From the NCBI RefSeq assembly GCF_026646375.1, contig NZ_JAIPPU010000011.1:1-64000 (forward strand): a DNA stretch of 64,000 nucleotides, given 5' to 3'. The first letter of the stretch is position 1. The number at the start of each line of letters is the position of its first letter. The notes under the pieces are model-generated. The model saw nothing but the letters and a program-made list of their open reading frames with translations, made no database searches and was not told the DNA's origin. Shown one piece after another: positions 51,892 to 61,972 of this stretch. The stretch comes from Acetobacterium wieringae. GTDB taxonomy: Bacteria; Bacillota; Clostridia; Eubacteriales; Eubacteriaceae. The translations under genes were made by a program, and so were the position numbers.

Positions 51892-52139
51892 ATCAGAACG
51901 CGCCACGAAATTCTGCCAGTTCATTTCATCCAAGGAGTAAAGCAATTATGACCAACAGCTTTGAGGCCAGTTGTGGTTAGCCTGTTAGTTTGATAAAAAA
52001 TAACAATCAAAATAAATCTGGAGGAAAAATTGATTTTTTATGATATGATAAAAAATAGTCAGAAATATACTTACACTGAGTGATCGATTGTTGTCGTGAA
52101 AAACAGCAATCTGTTTCGAGGAGAAAGGGAAAGATAAAC

Positions 52140-52544
52140 ATGCAAGATCGAATTACCTTATGCGGCGATAATTGTACCTATTGTCCCCGCTTTAATGCCC
52201 ATACACAAGAAGAACTCAAGCAGGTGGCCGAACTATGGTATCATCTGGGCTGGCGAGATCGGGTTGTTTCGCCGGACGAAATAAAATGCCCGGGCTGCAA
52301 TCCCAATAAACAATGCCCCTATGGTCTGATTGATTGTACCTGGGAACACGAGGTTAGACACTGCAACCAATGCGTGGAATATCCCTGTCAGAAGATTGAA
52401 CGGATGCTTAGAAAATCCCGGGAATTTAAAACCATGTGTCAGGAAATCTGCAGTGATCAGGAATATGCGGTGCTTAAAAAAGCATTCTTCGAAAAGCACA
52501 TCAATTTAGGTAAAAAGGACATCGATTCGGGTTCCGGCAAATAA
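52140..52544 (+). CDS. DUF3795 family Cys-rich protein
   Basis: A 134-residue protein with the DUF3795 pattern of cysteine pairs: CGDNCTYCPRF, KCPGC, QCPYGLIDC, HCNQCVEYPC. These suggest a zinc or Fe-S site. The start at 52140 follows a GAGGAGAAAGGG stretch; an upstream ATG-less start at 52080 is not used. Function unknown. First gene after the methyltransferase region. Confidence 0.82.
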   Translation: MQDRITLCGDNCTYCPRFNAHTQEELKQVAELWYHLGWRDRVVSPDEIKCPGCNPNKQCPYGLIDCTWEHEVRHCNQCVEYPCQKIERMLRKSREFKTMCQEICSDQEYAVLKKAFFEKHINLGKKDIDSGSGK

Positions 52545-52567
52545 ATAATGTAAAAAGAGAGGACCTT

Positions 52568-53487
52568 ATGGAAATAAAAAAAGTCGCCATCATCGGTTTA
52601 GGTGCACTGGGCATTCTTTTCGGCAACCAGATTGTAAAAAGGATCGGGGATGATCTGACTGTCATCGCCGATGCCCGCGGATTGATCGCTATCGGAGTAA
52701 CGGGGTCTTCTGCAATGGTGAAACCTGCCACTTTAACTATAAAACCCCAGAACAGGCCGAAGTCGTCGATCTGGTCATTTTTGCGGTTAAAATAAACGAT
52801 TTAAGTGATGCCATTGCGGCCGTTAAGCCATGTGTCGTACCGAATACCCTTATGCTGTCGCTGCTAAACGGGATTACCAGTGAAACTATTATTGCAAAAT
52901 CGTTGGAGAAGCGCACCTAATCTGGGCCTGTGCCCAGGGGATGGATACCCAAAAAGTAGGCAATGCCCTGAGCTATATCAATGCCGGAATCATCTGTTTT
53001 GGCAATTGCGCCGATGATTTTCTTTCTAAAAAAAGTGCAGCAGATTAGACGCATTTTTGATCGGGTTGGCATTGCCTACCTAATATATAACTGGATGGAC
53101 CGCAAAATCTGGGCCAAGTTCATGCTTAACGTCGGGGTCAATCAGGTGGTATCAGTCTGCGGCGAAAACTTTGGTAGCGTCAAGAAAACCGGTATGGCCC
53201 GGGACTTGATGATTGCTGCGATGGCTGAGGTCATTCCGGTGGCCCGGCAGGAAGGGGTGGATCTGAACGAGGCGGACATCATCTACTGGCTGGGAGTGGT
53301 GGATTCCCTGAGTGATGCTGGCAAACCGTCGATGCGACAGTATATCGAAGCCTGTCGCCCCAGCGAAGTGGCGCTTTTTTCGGGAACGGTGGTGGCGCTG
53401 GGGCAAAAGCAATAGATCAAAACTCCGGTCAATACCATGCTCTATGAAAAAATCATGGCGATTGAAAAAGGTTATGGAATTAGGTAA
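52568..53487 (+). pseudogene. Degenerate 2-dehydropantoate 2-reductase (PanE/ApbA family)
   Basis: The start is intact, with AGAGGACC before ATG and the NAD(P) motif VAIIGLGALGILFGNQ. A frameshift follows near 52720; the reading frame then continues as VVDLVIFAVKINDL and LLNGITSE before stops near 52919. The C-terminal catalytic part resumes at about 53070 (WAKFMLNVGVNQV) but has a TAG at 53413-53415, after which the conserved end TPVNTMLYEKI still reads on to 53487. At least one frameshift and several stops make this a clear pseudogene. Confidence 0.9.
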
Positions 53488-53553
53488 CCTTGTCCCGGCC
53501 AACGGCAAAGCCGATACCCATAATACGTGTTTGAGAAGCGATTGGAGAATAAT

Positions 53554-54708
53554 ATGTATAAAATTAGTGAATTAACAGTAGCAGAATATCTGAAAAAAAT
53601 GTCAGTCTGTAATTTCCCAGGACCGGCGGCTGGCAGTGCAGCGGCAACTGCCGCCGCCATGGCTGCCGCCCTACTGGAAATGTCCTGCGACGGTAGTCTC
53701 AGAAAAAGTGGTGATAACCCATTGCTGGCAACGTCCATTGCAATCGGGGCCAACCTTCGCCAGGCCTGTCTGGCACTGGCTGATGAAGATATGATGGCTT
53801 ATGGGTTGGTGATTGCTGCAGCCAAAAATAAAACCAACGACCGGGAAGCTTACGAAAGTGCAATGAAAGGGGCCACCGAACCCTTCATGCAAATCCTCAG
53901 GCATTGTCACAGTCTGCTTGCACAAATTAAAAAAGTAATAAACGGCAGCTTTTCAAGAGTACAGGGGGATCTAGTTGGTGGCGCCTACCTGGCTGAGGCG
54001 GCAGCGGCAGCCTCGAAGTCAGGGATTGATGTCAATCTGATGCTGATTGGTGACAAAGACTATCAAAACCGCTATCAGACCGAGGCGACAGCACTCTATC
54101 AGGTCTGTGTCAGTTTCAAAGCTGAAATTCTGGCCCAGGTTTTTGCCGCACCCCTGCCGAGTCTTCATCCCGATGCCAAAGTGGTGCTTGATTTCTGGTT
54201 TGATCCTCAAAACCAGCCTTATTGGTTTTTAAAAAACGACACCTTTGATTTAGCGATTCGAATAAATTTTTATAATCACTGGGTGGCGGGCTGCAATGGC
54301 CTTTTATCAGACTGGCGGGGCACCCTTGATGGACGGCTGGCGGAAATAATTCTATTGGATCAGTTTTCCAGAAATCTAAACCGAGACAACGACAAGGCGT
54401 TTGCCCAGGATGGCATTGCGCTGACGCTGGCCCAGGAAGCTATTCACCATCCTGATTTTAAGCAACTGGCTCAAGAGCAACAACGGTTTGTTCTGATGCC
54501 CTTTATGCATTCGGAGTCAGCTGGCATTCATCAGACGGCCCTGACGCTTTTTGAAGCCCTGGGCGAGCCGGAAACCTTGGCATACGAAATCAGGCACAAA
54601 CAGATCATCGACCGGTTTGGCCGATTCCCGCATCGCAATAGAATGCTGAAGCGGGAATCCACCCCGGCAGAAATCGAATTTTTAAAACAACCCGGTAGCA
54701 GTTTTTAG
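53554..54708 (+). CDS. Fusion of cyclodeaminase/cyclohydrolase domain with DUF924 domain
   Basis: A 384-residue protein with two unrelated parts. Residues about 1-190 match the FTCD_C/FchA family (formiminotetrahydrofolate cyclodeaminase or methenyl-THF cyclohydrolase): PGPAAGSAAATAAAMAAALLEMS, acidic helices and GGAYLAEAAAAA. Residues about 200-384 match DUF924: VLDFWFDP, LAEIILLDQFSRNLNR, FVLMPFMHSES and IDRFGRFPHRN. The usual PGGGS of the first family reads PGPAAGS. The start at 53554 follows GGAG with normal spacing. It is intact between two pseudogenes. Confidence 0.87.
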   Translation: MYKISELTVAEYLKKMSVCNFPGPAAGSAAATAAAMAAALLEMSCDGSLRKSGDNPLLATSIAIGANLRQACLALADEDMMAYGLVIAAAKNKTNDREAYESAMKGATEPFMQILRHCHSLLAQIKKVINGSFSRVQGDLVGGAYLAEAAAAASKSGIDVNLMLIGDKDYQNRYQTEATALYQVCVSFKAEILAQVFAAPLPSLHPDAKVVLDFWFDPQNQPYWFLKNDTFDLAIRINFYNHWVAGCNGLLSDWRGTLDGRLAEIILLDQFSRNLNRDNDKAFAQDGIALTLAQEAIHHPDFKQLAQEQQRFVLMPFMHSESAGIHQTALTLFEALGEPETLAYEIRHKQIIDRFGRFPHRNRMLKRESTPAEIEFLKQPGSSF

Positions 54709-54784
54709 TTAAATTTGGAAAGGGTATGTTTATAAGGTCAAAATAAAAGTCACGCCCGTTTGACTTTTACAGTAGGTTAAGATG

Positions 54785-55759
54785 ATGAAAAAAGCTTGGC
54801 TGTTGTTGTCCTCAGTTTATTGCTGGTGCTTGTTATGCTTTTAGGATGTGTTAGTCATTTAGCGCAGAACCAGACCTATGAAAAAACCATTGCTACCGCC
54901 TGGACTGAAATCAGGAAAGAAATCAGCGGTCGGGGGGCTGCCAGTGCGACCATTGCGATTATGGAAAATGACAGCTCTTGTTCCTTTCAGGACGGCAATG
55001 AAAATGTCACTTTAAAGTATAATAACGACGATGGCACTGCCCTGCCGCGAAATTATTAATCTGCTGGGAACCGGGGGGATTTCCTCCACTGCCGTCGATT
55101 TGTGCCGTTTTGGCAATGGCCTGCTTAGTGGCAAACTGCTCAGCGCGGCGTCCTTTAAGGAGTACACCAGTCCCCAGTATGGACCCGAAACGATGCCATC
55201 GGGAATGCCCATTGATAACTACGGTCTGGGTTGGGATATGGTGGCGGTGCCGACCTTTGCCGAACAGGGGGTCACGGTGGTTGGTAAAAACGGGGCAACC
55301 TTACAGTATGCGTCCCAGCTTTATCTGATCCCCGAGGCCGATCTTTCGATCGCTCTGATTTTTGCCGGTACCGCTAATGTCGCCGGGATTGCCGATAAGA
55401 TTACCCAGGCGCTGCTGGAAGAAAAAGGGATCATTCCGGCGGCTGAGGCCACTGCCAAAACCATCACCCCGACGGCCATTCCCAATGACATACTCGGTTT
55501 TGCCGGCTACTATGGGGCAAGTGGCAGTATTATCAAAAGTGACTTTGATCAACAGACAAACGCCCTGGTTTATCAGCAATTTGATGGTCAGTCCTTTGTG
55601 ACTGCGGCAACCTATCCCTATCTGGGAGATGGTTATTTTGATGCAGTTGTCTATGATACGCTCTATGGTGAGATTAAAGATGTTCCGGTAACGGCCGGTT
55701 CCTATGTGATGTTTATCGGCGCGGTAGGTGCAAGCTTCCCCTATGACTACCTCGTTTAA
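54785..55759 (+). pseudogene. Broken beta-lactamase-family serine hydrolase lipoprotein
   Basis: ATGAAAAAA is followed by a frameshift into a lipoprotein signal peptide (LLVLVMLLGC lipobox), then AWTEIRKEISGRGAASATIAIM, as in class C beta-lactamase-like hydrolases. The part with the SxxK active site is missing. The frame stops at 55059, and the C-terminal half (GTGGISSTAVDLCRFGNGLL, DNYGLGWD) continues in another frame from about 55031 to 55759. A frameshift and an internal deletion of the catalytic region make it non-functional. Confidence 0.82.
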
Positions 55760-55856
55760 AGAGCAGTGGGGATAAAATTGCGGATCACCAGGGAATATCA
55801 TAGAAATAGCACCGGCTCAGGGGGAAACCGCAAAAAAGCAACAGGAGAATCTGCAG

Positions 55857-56645
55857 ATGGAAGAAAATAAAAAAAAATCAAATTTGTCATCAGTGGCCAA
55901 TGCCTTAAACATTTTAAACTGCTTTTCGGTGACACAACCGGAAAAGCGGGTCACCGATATCGCCCTTGAACTGGGTTTGGGAAAAAGCACGGTGAGTCGG
56001 CTGCTAGCGACCCTGGCCAGTGAAGGCTATGTTAAAAAAGATCCGGATACCAAAAAATATAGCTTGGGACTGCGGATTCTCTCGCTGGCCAGCACCCTGA
56101 CAGCCAATTTAGAAATTGTCCGGGAGGCCCGCCCGGTTTTGCAGCAGCTGGTTTCGGAAACCTCAGAATCGGCGCAAATTGCCGAACTCGAAGGCAATCG
56201 GATGATCTACGTGGATCAGGTGAAGTGTCCGCAGCCGACCCGGATTCTGGCTCACATTGGTCGAATTAATCCCATTTATTGTACCAGTTCTGGCCGGTTG
56301 CTGTTGGCCTATCAGAGTGAGAAACGTCAGCAGGAAGTGCTGAGTGGAGAATTGATCAAGTATACGCCTGAGACCGAGACCGATCCGATTAAAATTCAGG
56401 CCGATCTGGAAATCATCAGACAGCAGGGCTATTGTATCTTGACCAATGAGCTGGTTGAAGGGATTGTTTCCATTTCGGCACCGCTTTGGGATTACCGTGA
56501 AAGGGTGATTTCAGCGATTTCGGTGGTTGGCCCGATCAGTCGGATCAACCCGGAAAAACTGATTTTTTGCAGAAACCGGGTTTTGCATGCCAGTCGTGAA
56601 ATTTCAAGAAAAATGGGATATAGCAGTAAAAATATTAATGAATAA
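55857..56645 (+). CDS. IclR family transcription regulator
   Basis: A 262-residue regulator: winged helix at about 12-75 (ELGLGKSTVSRLLATLASEGYV) and an IclR effector domain from about 85 to 255 (ETSESAQIAELEGNRMIYV; TSSGRLLLAY; GIVSISAPLWD). AACAGGAG precedes the ATG. No obvious target is adjacent; the genes following are a membrane protein and a chemoreceptor. Effector unknown. Confidence 0.92.
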   Translation: MEENKKKSNLSSVANALNILNCFSVTQPEKRVTDIALELGLGKSTVSRLLATLASEGYVKKDPDTKKYSLGLRILSLASTLTANLEIVREARPVLQQLVSETSESAQIAELEGNRMIYVDQVKCPQPTRILAHIGRINPIYCTSSGRLLLAYQSEKRQQEVLSGELIKYTPETETDPIKIQADLEIIRQQGYCILTNELVEGIVSISAPLWDYRERVISAISVVGPISRINPEKLIFCRNRVLHASREISRKMGYSSKNINE

Positions 56646-56758
56646 ACGGTGCTTGTTGCACATAGCGGAATTGCCATCTTGAATAAAGAACTGATAAACG
56701 ATATTATACGGGGATCATAGCGATGAAATTTATTTAGGGATGGTTTTGAGGTAATTCT

Positions 56759-57196
56759 ATGAACAGCAAACAGCACTATTTTTTCACGGTCACGTATTCA
56801 ATTTTCGTCAGTCTTGTACTGACCTTTTTTATGACTGCAGTTTTTGTCGGATTCAACGAGGCTTTTTCAAAAGCCTATAAATCGGGGGTGGTCATTTCGA
56901 TTGTGGTTGCGACTACCCTTTCGTTTATAATTTCGCCCTTTCTGGAAGAAAATATCCTCAAAGATCAAGCGGTTACAAAATGTCGGGTGATGGTTTTCAA
57001 TCTGCTATTGGCCATTGCCCTCACCGCCGGGGTGACATTTTCGATTCTGTTGCTATCAAATGGGCTGTTTCCAGGGTTTTTGGTTCATTGGCTGAAGATG
57101 TGGCTGGTGGCGGCAGTGATGTGTTTTGTCATTATTGAGTTGACAGCAGAAGGGTTTCGGCAGTTGACATTTAGTGTGATCAAATCGTCAAACTGA
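56759..57196 (+). CDS. Four-helix membrane protein, DUF2798-like
   Basis: A 145-residue integral membrane protein with four hydrophobic segments arranged as two similar halves (each starting with a short polar helix and F/T-rich first segment). The repeat of a two-helix unit resembles DUF2798, but this assignment is tentative. It precedes the chemoreceptor gene by 24 bases, so they probably share a transcript. Confidence 0.68.
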   Translation: MNSKQHYFFTVTYSIFVSLVLTFFMTAVFVGFNEAFSKAYKSGVVISIVVATTLSFIISPFLEENILKDQAVTKCRVMVFNLLLAIALTAGVTFSILLLSNGLFPGFLVHWLKMWLVAAVMCFVIIELTAEGFRQLTFSVIKSSN

Positions 57197-57220
57197 AAAT
57201 TACATGCGTCGGAGGACAAA

Positions 57221-60200
57221 ATGAATAGTCAAACTACAGAAGTAAAGGGTGGAAAAAAAGTTTCGCTGCTATTTAAACTGGTGTCGCTACTGGGGGCAAT
57301 CCTGATTAGCGGGTGTCTGATTCTCGGTGGTGTTGCCCTGATGTTTTCAACCCGGGCATTGACTGAAAATACCGAGTCGCATCTGGAGGAAACGGCGGTG
57401 GCCAGTTCAAAATATGTGGGGGCTACGATGGCCAAGCAATTGGGCGAATTGACTCAGGTCGCCGAAACGGATACGATGTCATCAATGAACTGGGAGGCTC
57501 AGAAAACCTATCTTGCCGGGAAGGTTGACGGCTTGGGCTATCTGGATATGGCGGTGATTACCCCGGATCTGCTGGCCCATTACGTGGTTAGTGGCGAAAC
57601 CACCCAGCTATCGGAGCGGGCGGTTTACACTGAGGCCCTGAATGGTACTGTGGGGATTTCCGATGTAGCCATCAGCAAGGTCACCAATACTCCGGTGGTG
57701 CTGGAAGTGGCGCCGATTAAAAAAAATGGTCAAGTAGTCGGGATCTTGATGGGCCGCCGGGATGGGACGGCACTTAACGACATTACCGATAACCTGGAGG
57801 TGGGGGAAACCGGTTTTGCCTTTATTATCACCAAAGATGGGGTCATCAATGCCCATGCTGATAAGCATCTGGTATTGAATCAGCGCAATGCCATCAAGGA
57901 AGCCCAGGAAGGTGGTGATCTGGCCGAGCTGGGGAAGCAATTGCAAAGCATTGACATGACCCGGTATAATCTGCTCCGTTATACTTATCAGGGGGAAAAG
58001 CGGATCACTGAGATCGTTCCGATTGCTGGAACCAACTGGCTGCTGGGGATCGGCGATTATGAAAGTACGGTTTATGCCAGTGTCACCAATTTGCGTAATA
58101 TGCTGATATGGATCACTCTTCTGGTGGCCCTGGGGGGCTGTCTGGCCATCTATCTCAGCACCCGGAAAACGGTGGTTAACCCCATTATCAAGATCAAGGC
58201 CACCGCAGAAAAATTAGCCTTGGGTGATGTGGACGTCACTGTAGCCGTTAACAGTAGCGACGAGATCGCCGACCTGGCCATGGTTTTTAATGAGATGACG
58301 GCAAACCGCAAACTACAGGCAGCTGCCGCCCGGCGCTTATCCGAAGGTGACTTTGGGGTGGTCATTGAACCGCTGTCGGAGCAGGATGTCTTGTCCTATT
58401 CGCTGCTGGCGGTGATTGCTGAAATGCATAAACTGGACACCGGAATCACCAATCTCGAACAGGCTATTTTAGAGGGGCAGCTTTATTATAAAGAGAACCT
58501 CGATGATTATCCGGGACGCTTCAGCGATCTGATCAAAGGGGTCGAATCAATTGGGACAGCCTTTAAAGAACCATTGAAACTTGCAGGCAAGGCCATTGCC
58601 AAGATCGGCAGCGGTCAGATTCCCGACCGGGTCACTAGTGAATACAAGGGGATTTTCAATGATCTTAAAAACAATGTCAATTCCTGTGTCGACGGTTTAG
58701 GGGCCTTGACTGAAGGCAATCAGGTACTGGCGCGGATGAGCAAAAATGACACATCCCAAAGAATTGCTGGTGATTACACCGGTATTTTCGGCGAGATTGC
58801 CGAATCTGTCAATACCATCCAGGATTCCCTGGTGCTGATGGTTAAAATCGTCGAAGCGATTGCCAATGGCGATCTGACCATACTGCCACAGTTGCAGGCC
58901 AGCGGCAAACTCAGTGACAACGATCAACTCGTGCCAGGCTTTATCAAGCTGATGGAGAACATCAGCAGATTGCTGAAAGAAGCTGACAGCCTGGCCACAG
59001 CTGCGGTGGCCGGAGATCTTGACAAGCGGGCCGATGCCGCCCGCTTCCCGGGTGACTATGCCAAGGTCATCAATGGCTTTAATGACACCCTGGACGCCTT
59101 AACCGAACCGATGCAGGAAGCCTCCAAGGTGCTCAATGAGCTGGCCCGGGGCAATCTGAGTACGGCGATGACCGGTGAGTATCAGGGTCAAAACGGTCAG
59201 ATCAAGGCGGATATGAACAACACCATTAGCTTTTTGAAAGAGTATGTGGTGGAGATTTCCGAAACTCTGGAAAAGGTCAGCCAAGGCGATTTCAACCAGG
59301 ACATCACCGCCGATTATCGGGGTGACTTTGTTAAAATTAAGGTTGCCATCAATGACATCACGGCCCATATCAGCGAGATTCTGACCGAAATCGGCAATGC
59401 CGCCAATCAGGTCGAAGCTGGTTCGAGACAAATCTCTGATGGTGGCCAGGCATTGGCCCAAGGTACCACCGAACAGGCCAGTGCGATCCAGCAATTGTCA
59501 GCCTCCATTGATGAGGTGGCTGAAGAAACCAAGAAGAATGCCCAAAATGCCGATCAGGCCAATCAACGAACCCTGGAGGTACGGGCGGCAGCTGAAACCG
59601 GCAACAATCAGATGGGCGATATGGTCAAGGCCATGGGGGCAATTAATGAAGCCTCCCATAATATTTCCAAGATTATCAAAGTCATTGATGATATTGCCTT
59701 TCAGACCAATATTCTGGCCCTGAACGCTGCCGTGGAAGCGGCCCGGGCTGGACAACATGGTAAAGGCTTTGCGGTGGTGGCGGAAGAGGTGCGATCGCTG
59801 GCGGCCCGGAGTGCCGAAGCGTCCCGGGAAACCACTGGCCTGATCGAAGGCTCCATTGACAAGGTCGAAGCCGGCACCAGAATTGCCAATGATACCGCCG
59901 ACAGTCTTGACGGGATTTTAACATCCGTGGCCCAGGTTACCGATCTAGTCAGTCATATTGCGATGGCCTCCAATGATCAGGCCACCAGCATTGCCCAGAT
60001 CACCCAGGGGATCGAACAGGTGTCCCAAGTGGTCCAGACCAATTCGGCTACCGCTGAAGAAAGTGCCGCCGCCAGCGAAGAGCTATCCAGTCAGGCTGAA
60101 CTGCTGAAAAACATGGTGGCGGAGTTTAAGCTGAAAAACAAGACTGTCGGTCAAATCAGTCTCGGTCAAACGGTTTCGGTGAATCCTCAGAAAATAACAG

Positions 60201-60262
60201 CACCAATTAACCATCAATTGACCGAACCGAGAATTCTACTGGATGAGATGGATAAGTATTAA
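57221..60262 (+). CDS. Methyl-accepting chemotaxis protein with poly-HAMP region
   Basis: A 1013-residue chemoreceptor and paralogue of that at 25626. Transmembrane helix near 17-40; extracytoplasmic dCache-type sensor to about 290 (VAPIKKNGQVVGILMGRRDG, GFAFIITKDGVINAHAD); second helix near 293-312; HAMP; four or more further HAMP-like repeats (TSEYKGIFNDL, TGEYQGQNGQI, TADYRGDFVKI); signalling domain with the same hairpin tip (DDIAFQTNILALNAAVEAA). Its C-terminus is extended by about 40 polar residues. GGAGGAC precedes the ATG. No sigma54 promoter was found here, unlike its paralogue. Confidence 0.93.
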   Translation: MNSQTTEVKGGKKVSLLFKLVSLLGAILISGCLILGGVALMFSTRALTENTESHLEETAVASSKYVGATMAKQLGELTQVAETDTMSSMNWEAQKTYLAGKVDGLGYLDMAVITPDLLAHYVVSGETTQLSERAVYTEALNGTVGISDVAISKVTNTPVVLEVAPIKKNGQVVGILMGRRDGTALNDITDNLEVGETGFAFIITKDGVINAHADKHLVLNQRNAIKEAQEGGDLAELGKQLQSIDMTRYNLLRYTYQGEKRITEIVPIAGTNWLLGIGDYESTVYASVTNLRNMLIWITLLVALGGCLAIYLSTRKTVVNPIIKIKATAEKLALGDVDVTVAVNSSDEIADLAMVFNEMTANRKLQAAAARRLSEGDFGVVIEPLSEQDVLSYSLLAVIAEMHKLDTGITNLEQAILEGQLYYKENLDDYPGRFSDLIKGVESIGTAFKEPLKLAGKAIAKIGSGQIPDRVTSEYKGIFNDLKNNVNSCVDGLGALTEGNQVLARMSKNDTSQRIAGDYTGIFGEIAESVNTIQDSLVLMVKIVEAIANGDLTILPQLQASGKLSDNDQLVPGFIKLMENISRLLKEADSLATAAVAGDLDKRADAARFPGDYAKVINGFNDTLDALTEPMQEASKVLNELARGNLSTAMTGEYQGQNGQIKADMNNTISFLKEYVVEISETLEKVSQGDFNQDITADYRGDFVKIKVAINDITAHISEILTEIGNAANQVEAGSRQISDGGQALAQGTTEQASAIQQLSASIDEVAEETKKNAQNADQANQRTLEVRAAAETGNNQMGDMVKAMGAINEASHNISKIIKVIDDIAFQTNILALNAAVEAARAGQHGKGFAVVAEEVRSLAARSAEASRETTGLIEGSIDKVEAGTRIANDTADSLDGILTSVAQVTDLVSHIAMASNDQATSIAQITQGIEQVSQVVQTNSATAEESAAASEELSSQAELLKNMVAEFKLKNKTVGQISLGQTVSVNPQKITAPINHQLTEPRILLDEMDKY

Positions 60263-60360
60263 ATTATCAATTTTCACATTGTCGATTCTTATTTAAAGTT
60301 GTTCATTAATGGTTTTTGGGCGGCTCCAGGTCATCAATAGCTCCCTAGACACCCCCAAAT

Positions 60361-60403
60361 AAAACCGCCCGTGGCGCACAAGATAGCGCTAGGGGCGGTT
60401 TTT
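60361..60403. terminator. Bidirectional terminator between convergent genes
   Basis: AAAACCGCCC (60361-60370) pairs with GGGCGGTTTT (60393-60402), with T-runs usable on both strands. It separates the chemoreceptor gene from the minus-strand metallophosphoesterase gene. Confidence 0.85.
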
Positions 60404-60470
60404 AGTGACTGGCTGGACAGAATTCAACAGCGACGCTGAAAAGATACACTGCCTATCTGAGGCAATCGGT

Positions 60471-61691
60471 TTACGGCTGGCTGATATCGGCGATCGTCCC
60501 ATCGGCAGCATACTGCATCAGACGTACTACTGAGGTATCCTGGCCGGATTCAATCACCACAAAGGTCATATCGGCACCCAACAGATTTTTATCAATCCAG
60601 GTGCCACTGTTGACATAGGTTTTTTTTCGGTTATAGCCTTCAGTAAAGGAGTTGAAAACCGGGACGTGGGTATGGCCGAAGACAACGATGTCAACCGACG
60701 GATCAACATTAAAATATTGGGTTACGGCTTGCTCATCACAGAAGGTGGAATCCTGAACCCGGGCCGTAGCCAAGTTATAGGGCAGTTTGACAGTGACGTT
60801 ATTGGCTTCCTGAAGAGCATCCCAACGGCGTTGAACGTTTGCGTATAAAGCGGCGCTAATGGTGCCGTCAGCCTGAAGCGTTGGTAGCAAATCAGAAAGG
60901 GCATAGCTGTCGTTGTAGCCATCAATATCAAGATTTATAACCGGCTCAGTAAACCCGGCGCTGATCGGGAAGGTATTAATGGTGCCAGCCCAGGTCTGGT
61001 AATAGGCATAAGCACCCAGCTGATCAATGTTGTCAGTCGTTGGTTGCACTACCTCAGGCAGATTAAGCTGGGGAGCAGACTTACCTTCGGCTACCCAGGT
61101 GGCGGCGACCCGGGTAAAGAAATAGCCCGGCGGCAAAATCGAGGGATAAGTTCCGGTTAATTCTTTATTGGAAAGGGTATCCGGGGCACAGAAAGTGTTA
61201 TAGCGGTGACCGTGTTCGATGACAATCTCATCACGGGCGCCGGTCCGGTGGGTGCCCAGACCCGCTACATCCCGGGCTTGTTTAATTCCAGGAATCAGCT
61301 CGGCGAGGATGTCATCAGTTAGCAGCAGGTCGTGATTGCCGGGAACATAGGTAACGGTGATACCATTTTGTATCAGCGTTTCGATGGCGGCTACGATCTC
61401 GGCATTGTTTAGTGCGACTCGTGTAAAATAAGCTTTCAGTTCAGTGGGGCCAGTATAGCTCACTGGAACAAACCATTGATCAAAGAGATCACCGGCAATC
61501 ACCAGTTCATCAATCGTACTGCTGTTTAATTGCCCCAGAAAGGACACCAGAGCCGCTTTGTTTCTGGTTGTTTCAGAAAAGTGGTCATCAATCCCCAGAT
61601 GGAGATCGCTGATGATGACGATTCGGTGGGCGTCAGGAGTGGTATCATTTTCCCAAAGGGGCAGTAATCGTTCGGTCTTTAATGTGTTCAT
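60471..61691 (-). CDS. Calcineurin-like metallophosphoesterase
   Basis: A 406-residue phosphoesterase with the full metal-site set: SDLHLG, AGDLFDQW, VPGNHDLLL, HGHRY and FGHTHVP. No signal peptide is seen, so it is probably cytoplasmic. The start at 61691 follows AAGGAG; the ATG 12 codons upstream lacks one. An insertion of about 130 residues between HGHRY and GHTH, rich in polar residues, makes it longer than small members of the family. Substrate unknown; single gene. Confidence 0.88.
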   Translation of the reverse strand: MNTLKTERLLPLWENDTTPDAHRIVIISDLHLGIDDHFSETTRNKAALVSFLGQLNSSTIDELVIAGDLFDQWFVPVSYTGPTELKAYFTRVALNNAEIVAAIETLIQNGITVTYVPGNHDLLLTDDILAELIPGIKQARDVAGLGTHRTGARDEIVIEHGHRYNTFCAPDTLSNKELTGTYPSILPPGYFFTRVAATWVAEGKSAPQLNLPEVVQPTTDNIDQLGAYAYYQTWAGTINTFPISAGFTEPVINLDIDGYNDSYALSDLLPTLQADGTISAALYANVQRRWDALQEANNVTVKLPYNLATARVQDSTFCDEQAVTQYFNVDPSVDIVVFGHTHVPVFNSFTEGYNRKKTYVNSGTWIDKNLLGADMTFVVIESGQDTSVVRLMQYAADGTIADISQP

Positions 61692-61972
61692 ATAATTTCT
61701 CCTTAATGCTAATTCATTTTGCGACACGTTTCGCCCATTGTTTCAAAAATTCAACCACCAGCAGCGAAAAAACACGCAAATGTTTATTGAATTATACCAG
61801 AAATGAGAACTGATGGAAAGTCTTGATATACCGGGGGCGCGATCAAGCCACCGGAATTTATGCGAAGTGCCGTAAAATCAGTGGCTCTTAGCTGGCTGTT
61901 GCGCTATAATACGGTTAAAGGTATGTTGTTCAATGCCGTAATGGCAGACATCGAGGAAGGCGGCGCGACACA

